Below are positions 32,201 through 40,232 of a DNA stretch of 64,000 nt, piece by piece. Within the stretch, counting starts at the first letter, position 1. Every line of letters starts with the position of its first letter. The notes beneath the pieces were generated by a model. It was given only the letters and a program-made list of their open reading frames with translations. It did no database searches and was not told where the DNA came from. The stretch comes from an uncultured Alistipes sp. (GTDB taxonomy: Bacteria; Bacteroidota; Bacteroidia; Bacteroidales; Rikenellaceae). Position numbers and translations under genes: made by a program. The stretch covers positions 1 through 64,000 of the forward strand of contig CANQGQ010000010.1 in assembly GCA_947623305.1 (NCBI GenBank), given 5' to 3'.

Positions 32201-32345
32201 TTATACTGAATCGGGTTGGCGAATGGTTTTACATTGCCGTCGGTCGTGTCGCTCGCGGCTTCGCCGCGTTTGCAAATTTGACCCACCCCAAACCCCCGCC
32301 TTGGCGGGGGTTTCGGTCGAAACCCGCAAGGTGATACGGCTTGGG
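32201..32345. repeat. R2 multi-hairpin repeat between the ECF sigma gene and rsmG
   Basis: About 145 bases matching, in reverse complement, the copy at 59975-60130. Shared blocks are GGTTGGCGAATG, GTCGTGTCGCTCGCGGC, TTGACCCACCCC and the hairpin AAACCCCCGCC/GGCGGGGGTTT (32290-32313), then GAAACCCGCAAGGTGATACGG. The GC-rich hairpin with flanking A and T could end transcription from either side. Confidence 0.8.
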
Positions 32346-32371
32346 AATATCGTCCGTGTAAACACCTCGCA

Positions 32372-32929
32372 TTATTTTTCGTGCTGAATAAAACGGCACA
32401 TCTGTTCGCGGGCCCGATGGATTTGGGTCTTCACGGTTCCTAACGGCAACGCCAGTTTCGCGGCGATTTCTTCGTAGGAGAGTTCGTCGAAGAAGCGCAG
32501 CCGGATCAGTTGCCGATAGCGCGGGGAAAGGCGTTCGAGGTAGCCTTCGATCTGGGTGCGTTGCTGCCGGTTGATGATGCTTTCTTCGGGTGTCGGGGCC
32601 AGCGAGGCCGGCGCCATGAACCGTTCGTCGATGGGGAGCCCCTCCTGCCGGCGCCGAACGAAGTCGATGAACGTGTTGCGGGCGATGGTGTAGACCCATT
32701 GCCCGAAGGTGTAGTCCGGACAATACCGGTGCAAATTGATGTAGACCTTGATGAACGTCTCCTGCAATAGATCGTCCACGTCGCTCGTATGGCCGAGCCG
32801 TTGCACGAGCAGGCGGCGTATGGCATCGCGGTAACGTTCGAACAGGTATTCGAAAGCGATGCCGTCGCCCGTCAGCACTAATTCGACTAACCGGCGGTCG
32901 TCGGCTACGATGTAGTCGGCTATCTCCAT
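32372..32929 (-). CDS. ECF-type RNA polymerase sigma factor
   Basis: A 185-residue group 4 sigma factor. Region 2 has YLFERYRDAIRRLL and DVDDLLQETFIKVYINLH (core binding, -10 recognition), and region 4 has RYRQLIRLRFFDELSYEEIAAKL with LPLGTVKTQIHRAREQM as the -35-binding helix-turn-helix. Unlike many ECF loci no anti-sigma factor follows; instead an R2 repeat does. The start overlaps the end of the upstream glycosyltransferase gene by 10 bases, so the sigma factor is translationally linked to it. Its regulon cannot be inferred. Confidence 0.92.
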   Translation of the reverse strand: MEIADYIVADDRRLVELVLTGDGIAFEYLFERYRDAIRRLLVQRLGHTSDVDDLLQETFIKVYINLHRYCPDYTFGQWVYTIARNTFIDFVRRRQEGLPIDERFMAPASLAPTPEESIINRQQRTQIEGYLERLSPRYRQLIRLRFFDELSYEEIAAKLALPLGTVKTQIHRAREQMCRFIQHEK

Positions 32930-34074
32930 ACCCGGGCGTCTTTGCGGAGGAGCGAGAGCGTGAGCAGGAACGACCAGCAGGGGCTGAACAGATCGTAGAG
33001 GAAGTAGCCGAACAGCAATCCGGTTTCGCCGAGCCGTTTGGCGATGCGGCGGACCTCGACGAGCACCGTTATGAACCGCAGCAGCAGCAGTACGGCTGCT
33101 GCGATTTTGAATTCGAGCGGCATGACGGCCAATGCGCAGATCGCCGAGACGAAGAACAATACGCGCGAACCGAGCTCCCAATGCAGGTAGTTCTTGACCG
33201 CCTGCGGATAGAAATGTTCGGCCGAACTGAAGTAGCGCAGCCGGTCGAACCACCAGCCGATACCGCCCCACATCTTCTCCCGCAGGGTGGCACGCGGGGT
33301 CAGTACGACGCTGACATTGTTGCGGGTCATCACCTGTTGCATGAACAGGTCGTCTTCGCCGATGTTCATGTTGAGGTGTCCGAAACCGTTGGCTGCGAAA
33401 TAGGTCGTTTTGGTGAAGCCGAGGTTGTGCAGCGTGCCGCGATAGGGGCGGGTTCCGATGGCGCGGGCGATCCACGGGACGGAGTGCATCAATCGCCACG
33501 TCCGCATGAAGCGGTTTTTCAATCCCTTCTCGCGTTCCAGGCCGCAATACCCCAATACGATGTCGCCGCGCAGGAATCCTTTGGCCATGTACGACAGCCA
33601 GCGGTCCGAGGTCGGATAGGCGTCGGTCGAAGTGAAGATCATGCAGTCGTAATGGGCCGATTTGATGCCGACGTTGAGGGCCATCTTGCGGGAGATGGGA
33701 AATCGCGGGTCGAGCAGGATTTTCGACGTATAGATTTGCGGGAACGAGTTTTTCAGACGGAGCAGATCCTCGTAGAAATCGTTGTCCTGGCCCACATAGA
33801 CGATGACCACCTCATAGGCGGGATAGTTTTGGGCGAGCAGCAGGGGCAGTCGTTCTTCGACGAACGTATATTCTTCGGCGAACATCGGCACGATGACCGA
33901 CACGGGCGGTTCTTTTTTGCGGATGGAGGGCCGGTGGCTGTTTTTGTAACCGGAGATGCGTCCGAACGAGAAGATATAATAGTAGAGCTGTACGAAAAGC
34001 AGCAACAACAGGATTCCTGCAAGGGTAATCCCCTCCCAACCGTAACACGACAGAAACGTATCGAATAGTTGCAT
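32920..34074 (-). CDS. Membrane glycosyltransferase, family 2
   Basis: A 384-residue inner-membrane protein with an N-terminal helix (about residues 15-40, ITLAGILLLLLFVQLYYYIF), a cytoplasmic GT-A domain (about 60-290) and two or three C-terminal hydrophobic helices. GT2 features are VSVIVPMFAEEY near the start, a TSTDAYPTSDRWL acidic motif, and GEDDLFMQQVMTR with a downstream WWFDRLRYF in place of QxxRW. It probably makes or extends a surface glycan. A TATCTTTG promoter at the edge of an R3 repeat lies 16 bases before the ATG. The downstream sigma factor overlaps its end. Confidence 0.85.
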   Translation of the reverse strand: MQLFDTFLSCYGWEGITLAGILLLLLFVQLYYYIFSFGRISGYKNSHRPSIRKKEPPVSVIVPMFAEEYTFVEERLPLLLAQNYPAYEVVIVYVGQDNDFYEDLLRLKNSFPQIYTSKILLDPRFPISRKMALNVGIKSAHYDCMIFTSTDAYPTSDRWLSYMAKGFLRGDIVLGYCGLEREKGLKNRFMRTWRLMHSVPWIARAIGTRPYRGTLHNLGFTKTTYFAANGFGHLNMNIGEDDLFMQQVMTRNNVSVVLTPRATLREKMWGGIGWWFDRLRYFSSAEHFYPQAVKNYLHWELGSRVLFFVSAICALAVMPLEFKIAAAVLLLLRFITVLVEVRRIAKRLGETGLLFGYFLYDLFSPCWSFLLTLSLLRKDARVWR

Positions 34075-34252
34075 GGCGATGAAATATGCACAAAGATACG
34101 AAAAAGCCGAGCACAATGCCAAATTTATTTGAACATTGCCGAGGCGCAGTATCTTCGACGAAGTCAAAGATACGAAAAGTCGAGCGCAAAAGAGCAAACT
34201 TGTTTGCTTTTTTTGCCGAGACAAAGTATCTTCAACTTTGTTGAAGATACGA
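34075..34252 (-). repeat. R3 promoter-bearing double-hairpin repeat upstream of the glycosyltransferase
   Basis: On the minus strand, two tandem modules of about 75 bases. Each reads TCGTATCTT, a GTATCTT...AAGATAC hairpin, CTCGGCAA, a second hairpin centred on AAACAAGTTT or CAAATAAATTTG, then GCTCGRCTTTT. The last module ends in TATCTTTG (complement 34091-34098), 16 bases before the ATG. The second module is identical over about 70 bases to the plus-strand copy before comEC. Confidence 0.85.
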
Positions 34253-34441
34253 TTTTTTATTGACGCGGTAGACGGCCATCATGCTTTCGGTGGTCTTCGA
34301 CGCTTCCGTCGCTTTTTATCAATGCAAACAACATCAGCCCGACTAACGGACAGCGAAGCACCTTTGTCAGGCATTGGCCGTCAGTTCCCTTTCTTGCAGG
34401 CATTTTGCTCCACAGCGCACTCCGTTTTCTTCCCGGATCGG
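34253..34441. other. Intergenic stretch between malY and the R3 repeat
   Basis: It contains a degenerate R1 end on the minus strand (GTCTACCGCGTCAATAAAAAATC, complement of 34252-34275) with the diverged module before it. The remaining 110 bases (34330-34441) show no gene, no terminator and no recognised repeat. Confidence 0.4.
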
Positions 34442-35614
34442 CTAAATTTGCATACATTCCGCCACGCCCGTTTTCAACCGTTCCAATGCCTCTATAAGCC
34501 GGCTTCGCGGGCAGGCGATGTTGATGCGTAGAAAGCCTTCGCCCTCTGTACCGTACATCGAGCCTTCATTGAGCCAGAGTTTCTGCCGTTCGAGCAACCG
34601 TTCGGCCAATTCGGCAGAGGAGAAGTGCAGTGCGCGGCAGTCCACCCACACAAGATAAGTGCCTTCGAGTTTCGTTACAGATAGCTGTGGCAGATGCTCG
34701 GCGAAATAATCGCATAAACAATGGTAATTCTCGTAGAGATAGGCATTCAAGGCATCGAGCCAACTCTCTCCGCGACTGTAGGCCGCGATAAGGGCCTCCA
34801 CCCCGAACGGATTGACGTCGCACACCTCGTTGATGTTGATGGCCCGGTCGATTCTCCGGCGCACCTCCTCGTCGCTCGACACGATGTTGGCGATTTGCAA
34901 GCCGGCGATATTGAACGCCTTCGAGGGCGACAGACAGGCGATGGCGTTCGCCTGAAAGGCTTCCGATAGCGAGGCGAAAGGAAGATATTCGTGTCCGGGC
35001 AGCGTCAGTTCGCAATGGATTTCGTCGCTTACGACCCGCACGCCGTTACGTAGGCAGATGTCGCCCACACGCAGCAACTCCTCGCGCGTCCAGACCCGAC
35101 CCACCGGATTGTGCGGGTTGCAAAGCAGCAGCAGTTTCGTCCGCGGATCGGTGGTCTTGCACTCCAGATCGTCGAAGTCCATGCGATAGGTGTTGCCGTC
35201 GCGGACGAGCGGACTGCTAACGAGTTCGCAGCCGTTGTTCCGGATCGAGGAGAAGAAACAGTTGTAGACCGGCGTCTGTACCAGTACGCGGTCGCCGGGT
35301 TCGGTCAACGCCTTGATTACGGCCGAGAGTGCCGGCACCACGCCCGAGGTATAGATAATCCACTCTTTGTCTATCCGCCAACCGTGCCGCCGTCCGAACC
35401 AGTCGATGACAGCTTGGTAATAGGCGTCGGGCACCCGCGTATATCCGAAGATGCCGTGCTCCATGCGCCGGCGCAACGCCTCCATTATGCAGGGTGCCGT
35501 GCGGAAATCCATGTCGGCCACCCAAAGCGGGAGCACGCCGGCATCGGCGGCGCTGTCCCATTTGTAGGAGTTCGTCCCTCGGCGGGGGATGAGTTCATCG
35601 AAATCGTACTTCAT
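34442..35614 (-). CDS. MalY/PatB-family PLP aminotransferase (cystathionine beta-lyase type)
   Basis: A 390-residue fold-type I PLP enzyme of the MalY/PatB group, typically a C-S lyase on cystathionine or cysteine conjugates. It begins MKYDFDELIPRRGTNSYKWD; active-site features are LLCNPHNPVGRVWTREEL, VVSDEIHCEL (PLP-binding Asp) and the lysine in SPSKAFNIAGLQ. It is the last gene of the MATE-DUF3737-MalY operon, 13 bases after DUF3737. An ATG three codons earlier is possible. Confidence 0.9.
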   Translation of the reverse strand: MKYDFDELIPRRGTNSYKWDSAADAGVLPLWVADMDFRTAPCIMEALRRRMEHGIFGYTRVPDAYYQAVIDWFGRRHGWRIDKEWIIYTSGVVPALSAVIKALTEPGDRVLVQTPVYNCFFSSIRNNGCELVSSPLVRDGNTYRMDFDDLECKTTDPRTKLLLLCNPHNPVGRVWTREELLRVGDICLRNGVRVVSDEIHCELTLPGHEYLPFASLSEAFQANAIACLSPSKAFNIAGLQIANIVSSDEEVRRRIDRAININEVCDVNPFGVEALIAAYSRGESWLDALNAYLYENYHCLCDYFAEHLPQLSVTKLEGTYLVWVDCRALHFSSAELAERLLERQKLWLNEGSMYGTEGEGFLRINIACPRSRLIEALERLKTGVAECMQI

Positions 35615-35627
35615 AATCCTCATTGCT

Positions 35628-36494
35628 TCAATCCGTGAAATCCGTCTGTTCCGCTCTGAGCCGAATGACACAATCGGCCGGAGCCTTGCGGTTTTCGTCG
35701 AGGGTTACCGAACCGATCGCATCGGCCACGATCCATCCCGACGTCGGGTTTTTGATGTTCGTAATCGCCCCGCGAATGTCGGCCTGCAGCGTACTGTACT
35801 CGAAAGCGCGGTCGCAGTCGGGCCCGAACGTGCAGTTTTCCAGCACGAGATCGTGGGCATAACAGAGCGGTTGTTCGCCGGTAATGTGGCAATTCACCAG
35901 CCGCAGGTTGCGCGAATGCCAGCCGAGGTACTCGCCGTTGAGTTCGGAATCGTAGACCGTTACGTTCTCCACCTCCCAGAAAGCGTCCTTGGTGGTGATT
36001 TTCGCGTGGTGCAGCTCCACATTCTTTACATACTGGAAAACATACTTGCTGTCGCTCTCTAACCCGTCGATGCGAATGTCTTCGCTGAACATGAAAGGAT
36101 AGGTGCCGCCATGCAGTTTCAGATTTTTCAGGTTCAGCCTTTTGCATCGCCAGAACACCTCATCGGCATCGTTCATCTCTACGTTCTCGATTTCGATGTC
36201 GGTCATCTCGCGGAACATCTTGGGTGCGTCGATGCGCGTGTCGGTCATTTTCAGATGATCGGAGTACCACAGGGCCGAACGACCGCCCACGTCGAAGAAA
36301 CAGCGGTCGATAGTAAAACCGTGTACGTGCCAGAAGGGATAGTTGCCTTCGAAGCGGCAGTTGGTGGCGACGATGTTGCTGCACTCCTTGATGGCGGATT
36401 CGCCCGCAAGGATCGTTACGTGGTCGAGGTGCAGATCATGCGAGGCGAACAGCGGCCGTTCGCCGCCGAATTGTTTGTCTTTTATCAGTTGCAT
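35628..36494 (-). CDS. DUF3737 family protein (right-handed beta-helix type)
   Basis: A 288-residue protein of the DUF3737 family. Short repeating segments with N/D-hydrophobic-hydrophobic spacing run through most of its length (for example CRFEGNYPFWHVHGF, LKLHGGTYPFMFSED, ITTKDAFWEVENVTV), suggesting a parallel beta-helix. No signal peptide is seen, so it is probably cytoplasmic. The molecular function of the family is unknown. In gut Bacteroidetes and Firmicutes it is often next to a MalY-type enzyme, as here, so a role tied to its PLP neighbour is plausible but unproven. Confidence 0.85.
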   Translation of the reverse strand: MQLIKDKQFGGERPLFASHDLHLDHVTILAGESAIKECSNIVATNCRFEGNYPFWHVHGFTIDRCFFDVGGRSALWYSDHLKMTDTRIDAPKMFREMTDIEIENVEMNDADEVFWRCKRLNLKNLKLHGGTYPFMFSEDIRIDGLESDSKYVFQYVKNVELHHAKITTKDAFWEVENVTVYDSELNGEYLGWHSRNLRLVNCHITGEQPLCYAHDLVLENCTFGPDCDRAFEYSTLQADIRGAITNIKNPTSGWIVADAIGSVTLDENRKAPADCVIRLRAEQTDFTD

Positions 36495-36515
36495 AATTCT
36501 ATCGTTTAATTTTAA

Positions 36516-37940
36516 TCATTCCATTCTTTTTATCCATCGCCCTTTCTCCAACCGCCACAGGAAGAGGATTCCGCGAAAGCAGAGTTCGATGCACATGGCT
36601 ACCCACACGCCTTTCAGCCCCATCGAGGGAGCGAGCAGGGCAGCCAGCGTGAGCCGGACGGCCCAGATGCTCCCGAAGTTCATCAAGCTCGGAATCAACG
36701 TATCGCCCGCCCCGACGAATACGCCGTAAGCGACGATGGCGGCGGCGAACATCGGCTCAGCGAAGGCCTCCACCCGCAACGCCATGACGCCGAGCGAACG
36801 GATTTCGGCATCCGGCGTCATCGCTCCGATAATCCACGGAGCGGCCGCATACATGACGATCCCCATGATGCTCATGACCGCTATACCGGATACTACGGTA
36901 ATTCGGGCGAAACGCCGGGTCAGCTCGTACCGGCCGGCCCCGATGCTTTGACCGACCAACGTGGTGGCGGCTTCGGCGATCCCGTATCCGGGCATGTAGC
37001 AGAGGCTTTCGGCGGTGATGGCGAACGAATTGGCCGCAATAGCGAAGATACCGAGCGGAGCGACGATCACCGTCGTCAGAATTTGCGCTCCGCAGATCAC
37101 GATGTGTTCCAGTCCCATGGGCAAACCGATGCGGAAGGCTTTCCGCAACGTCCGCCACGTGGGACGGAACAATCCCCGTTCATGATTCAGGGCAAGCTCT
37201 TTCGAGCGGGTGCACAGATACCAGACCATCGCTCCGGCCGTTACCGTTTCGGCCAGTACGGTGCCGAGCGCGGCGCCTTCTACTCCCAACCCCATGCCCG
37301 GGACGCACAAGGTCATGCCTCCGACCTGCCATTCGCGCGACGGGAAAATCAGGAAAAAATTGAATACCACATCCAGTATGCACATCGCTACGCCCAGCAG
37401 ACTGGGGATGCGCATATTGCCGCTGCACCGCAACATTCCTCCGGCCAGAAAATTGAGTTGGAGCGCAGGCAGGAAGAGGGAGAAGATGCAAAAATAGAGC
37501 GAGGCATTCCGGCGGATGGAGACGTCGCCTCCCAACCATTCCGGCAAGCAGCCGCTGATAGCTATGCCGACCATAGCCAACAAGAAGCTGAAAAATAGAG
37601 TCGCCACGAAAGACTGCCGCAAGACGGCTCGTGCCCGGGCGAACTCTCCCGCACCGACATGATGAGCCACCTGTACGGAGAAACCCGTTGCAGCGGCGAC
37701 ACAGACGCCCCAAAACAGCCACGTAGTGGTGGACACCAGACCGATCGAGGCCGATGCGTCTGCACCCAGACGGCCGACCATCGCCGCATCAATGTACTGC
37801 ATGACGATGGTGGAGACCTGTGCCACGATGGCCGGAAAGCTCAAACGGGCGGTGAGCGCCAGCTGCTGCCGAAACGTCATCGGTTTGCCCTCGCGGATCA
37901 GGAGAAGCAGGGCTTCTGTCTTGTCTGTACGGGATCGCAT
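36516..37940 (-). CDS. MATE family efflux transporter
   Basis: A 474-residue integral membrane protein with twelve predicted helices in two homologous halves, the multidrug-and-toxin extrusion family, which exports cationic drugs or metabolites using Na+ or H+ gradients. Family features are the ARLSFPAIVAQVSTIVMQYID opening and the half-repeat beginning GLPMGLEHIVICGAQ, with VGQSIGAGR between. It is the first gene of an operon with DUF3737 and the MalY enzyme. Its ATG lies seven bases after the stop of a truncated flavoprotein remnant, in whose transcript it probably starts. Confidence 0.9.
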   Translation of the reverse strand: MRSRTDKTEALLLLIREGKPMTFRQQLALTARLSFPAIVAQVSTIVMQYIDAAMVGRLGADASASIGLVSTTTWLFWGVCVAAATGFSVQVAHHVGAGEFARARAVLRQSFVATLFFSFLLAMVGIAISGCLPEWLGGDVSIRRNASLYFCIFSLFLPALQLNFLAGGMLRCSGNMRIPSLLGVAMCILDVVFNFFLIFPSREWQVGGMTLCVPGMGLGVEGAALGTVLAETVTAGAMVWYLCTRSKELALNHERGLFRPTWRTLRKAFRIGLPMGLEHIVICGAQILTTVIVAPLGIFAIAANSFAITAESLCYMPGYGIAEAATTLVGQSIGAGRYELTRRFARITVVSGIAVMSIMGIVMYAAAPWIIGAMTPDAEIRSLGVMALRVEAFAEPMFAAAIVAYGVFVGAGDTLIPSLMNFGSIWAVRLTLAALLAPSMGLKGVWVAMCIELCFRGILFLWRLEKGRWIKRME

Positions 37941-37947
37941 CCTCGAA

Positions 37948-38091
37948 TCACTCGCTTATTTTCACTTCGTTTCCGGCCTCGGCCGCACCCCGTAAGAATT
38001 CATTGCAAAGTGTGTCGGAGTTTCCTCCGCGACGAGAGCTGGGAGGTAAAATCAGCACTTTTTTCGTCCTATTTTCGATAGGATTTTTCAT
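37948..38091 (-). pseudogene. N-terminal remnant of an NAD(P)H-dependent flavoprotein gene
   Basis: A 47-codon frame from ATG 38091 to TGA 37948-37950. It encodes an FMN-reductase/flavodoxin-fold start: KKVLILPPSSRRGGNSDTL followed by CNEFLRGAAEAGNEVKISE. The SxRRGGNSDTL loop is the FMN-phosphate-binding motif of that family, whose members run about 180-200 residues, so only the first beta-alpha-beta part remains. A TATTTTTG box (complement 38105-38112) precedes it by 13 bases. It is either a deletion relic or a translated leader for the MATE operon that starts seven bases later. Confidence 0.7.
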
Positions 38092-38104
38092 GTTGCAAAA
38101 TTCG

Positions 38105-38112
38105 CAAAAATA
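38105..38112 (-). promoter_or_regulatory. -7 box for the remnant and MATE operon
   Basis: TATTTTTG on the minus strand; no other -7 box was seen closer to the MATE ATG at 37940. Confidence 0.45.
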
Positions 38113-38204
38113 AAACAAATCATTCATAGATGTATTACAGATTCTTTCCCCGATTCTAACCTTAATTACGGATTTTTTCTTCGGCCGCCAATCGCGTGAA
38201 TAAA

Positions 38205-38285
38205 AAGGTCGGGAGCGAAGAAAGCCTTGCTAAGCACATACGAGGTGCTGCCGCATAGCAGGGGAACCGCTTTCAAAAGCGGCTT
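38205..38285 (+). repeat. R1 fragment overlapping the end of the YgiQ-type gene
   Basis: GGTCGGGAGCGAAGAAAGCC leads to GCCGCATAGCAGGGGAA and the perfect hairpin CCGCTTTCAAAAGCGG (38267-38282). The hairpin contains the minus-strand TGA (38273-38275) of the YgiQ-type gene. The stretch 38113-38204 shows no gene. Confidence 0.7.
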
Positions 38286-39997
38286 TTAAAAGCAGTATGC
38301 CGGTTGAAAAAATAGCTTTTCTGACGGCGTTTTTCCTCCTGTGTGCGGGCCACATAGACCGGTTCGTGCGTATAGGGATTCTCCCCCGTGTAGAACATCA
38401 CGGACGAAAGGGTCATCGGTGTCGGGGTCAGATCCTGCACCTGCTCCAGCGTGAAGTGTAGCCGTCCGAGCACCTTCTCCGACAGCGCCCGCATCTCCCG
38501 CTCCGTGCAGCCGGGATGCGACGAAATGAAATACGGAATCAACTGATAGGGTAGCCCTTCGCGTCGGCAAATCCGTTGGAAATCGGTATTCAACCGTTCG
38601 AACAGCGCGAACGGCGGTTTGCGCATCAAGCGCAATACGGAGGCTTCGGTATGCTCGGGAGCGACCTTCAACCGTCCGGAAGTATGATATTTGAGCACTG
38701 TTTCGAGGTAGGGCTTGTCGTCGAACAGATCGTAGCGGATGCCGCTGCCGATGAAGGCCTTCTTGATTCCCTTGACCGCACGGATTCGTTCGTAAAGTTT
38801 CAGCAGCGGGCCATGATCGTTGTCGAGATTGGGGCATCGGGACGGATGCAGGCACGACGGCCGACGGCAGCGGCTGCACAGCGTCTTGTCGCGTCCGCCC
38901 ATTCGATACATGTTGGCCGACGGGGCCCCGACATCCGACAGATAGCCTTTGAATCCGGGCATCCGCACGATGCGTTCCACCTCGGCGAGGATCGACCGCT
39001 CGCTGCGCGAATGGATGAACTTGCCCTGATGCGCCGAAATGGTGCAGAACGAACACCCGCCGAAACATCCGCGATGGATGTTCACCGAAAACTTGATCAT
39101 CTCCCAGGCCGGAATGGCGCCCTTGCCGCGATAACGCGGATGCGGAGCCCGTTCGTAGGGCAGATCGAACGAATGGTCGAGTTCTTCGGTCGTGAGCGTC
39201 GCATGGGGCGGCGTAACGACGACGAACCGGTCGCCGACGGCTTCGACCAACGTCGCATCGGGCGCCATCAGGTTGCTTTGGGTCTCTATTTCGACGAAAT
39301 TTTCGCCGAAAGCCCGCTTATCGGCCTGACAACGCTCGAAGCTGTGCAGGCGGATGGTTTTGTCGGAGTCGAGCCGGTCGACATACGCCCGATCGGCCAG
39401 GAACGCTACCTGCCGGATGCGGCGCAACAGTTTGGCATTGTATCCGTTGCGCATGGCGCGCGCCACCTCTTGGACGACCCCTTCGCCCATCCCGTAGATC
39501 AACAGGTCGGCCCCTGAAGTCGCGAGCACCGACGGATGCAGCGAATCGCTCCAATAATCGTAATGGGTCAGCCGCCGCAACGAAGCCTCGATGCCCCCGA
39601 TGACGACAGGAACGTGCGGAAACAACCGTTTGAGAATCTGCGTATAGACCGTTACGGCACGGTCGGGACGGAAACCCGCCTTGCCGCCAGGCGTATAGGC
39701 ATCGTCGTGCCGCAGTCGCAGGTTGGCGGTGTAATGGTTGACCATCGAATCCATTGCGCCGGCCGAAACGCCGAAGAAAAGCCGCGGCGTGCCCAGTTTG
39801 GTGAAGTCGCGCAAGTCGTCGCGCCAATTGGGCTGCGGCACGATGGCCACGCGATACCCCTCGGCTTCGAGCAATCGCCCGATGACGGCCGCGCCGAACG
39901 CAGGATGGTCGATGTAGGCGTCGCCCGTGAAGAGGATGACGTCCAACTGTTCCCATCCGCGCTCGCGGACCTCCTTGATCGATGTCGGTAAAAACAT
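38273..39997 (-). CDS. YgiQ-family radical SAM protein
   Basis: A 574-residue protein. It has an N-terminal cobalamin-binding-like region (about 1-190, starting MFLPTSIKEVRERGWEQLDV) and a radical SAM core with the cluster motif NIHRGCFGGCSFCTISAHQG (CX3CX2C). Its C-terminal Cys-rich stretch (CSRCRRPSCLHPSRCPN) is typical of YgiQ. The function of the family is unknown. The ATG at 39997 directly follows a CGCGCTAATAAAA R1 end, and the last codons and stop lie inside another R1 hairpin, so the gene is bracketed by repeats. Confidence 0.9.
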   Translation of the reverse strand: MFLPTSIKEVRERGWEQLDVILFTGDAYIDHPAFGAAVIGRLLEAEGYRVAIVPQPNWRDDLRDFTKLGTPRLFFGVSAGAMDSMVNHYTANLRLRHDDAYTPGGKAGFRPDRAVTVYTQILKRLFPHVPVVIGGIEASLRRLTHYDYWSDSLHPSVLATSGADLLIYGMGEGVVQEVARAMRNGYNAKLLRRIRQVAFLADRAYVDRLDSDKTIRLHSFERCQADKRAFGENFVEIETQSNLMAPDATLVEAVGDRFVVVTPPHATLTTEELDHSFDLPYERAPHPRYRGKGAIPAWEMIKFSVNIHRGCFGGCSFCTISAHQGKFIHSRSERSILAEVERIVRMPGFKGYLSDVGAPSANMYRMGGRDKTLCSRCRRPSCLHPSRCPNLDNDHGPLLKLYERIRAVKGIKKAFIGSGIRYDLFDDKPYLETVLKYHTSGRLKVAPEHTEASVLRLMRKPPFALFERLNTDFQRICRREGLPYQLIPYFISSHPGCTEREMRALSEKVLGRLHFTLEQVQDLTPTPMTLSSVMFYTGENPYTHEPVYVARTQEEKRRQKSYFFNRHTAFKSRF

Positions 39998-40215
39998 TTT
40001 TATTAGCGCGACCGCTTTTGAAAGCCCCGTTTGAACGGGGTTCCCGATGCATTAGATCGTTACCGTGCTTTTCAACGTTTTCTTCGCTTCCGCTGGTTGT
40101 TAAATAAATTATCGGTAACAGTCGGAAGCGACCGCAACCATTAGCAGCGAACCGACCGCCCATCGCGTTTAAGGGCCCTTTTATAAGGGCCGCGGGGAGG
40201 CTTCGGCCCGCGGCT
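39998..40215 (-). repeat. Full R1 composite element between the rluD-type and ygiQ-type genes
   Basis: Read on the minus strand it has GGGGAAGC-type sequence, palindrome GGCCCTTATAAAAGGGCC (complement 40174-40191), and CCCTTAAACGCGATGGGCGGT. Then come GTCGCTTCCGACTGTTACCG, AATTTATTTAACAACCAG, CGGAAGCGAAGAAAACG, ATCGGGAACCCCGTTCAAACG (hairpin 40024-40039), and finally CGCGCTAATAAAA abutting the ATG at 39997. It shares its whole order with the element at 28823-29030. Confidence 0.85.
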
Positions 40216-40232
40216 CAAAGAACCGTTATTCG

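Noticed and set aside
34330..34441. The missing C-terminal part of the truncated flavoprotein, sought after malY
   Set aside because: All frames on both strands were read; none shows a flavodoxin-fold ending, and a GVRCGAKCLQ-type short frame is not convincing.
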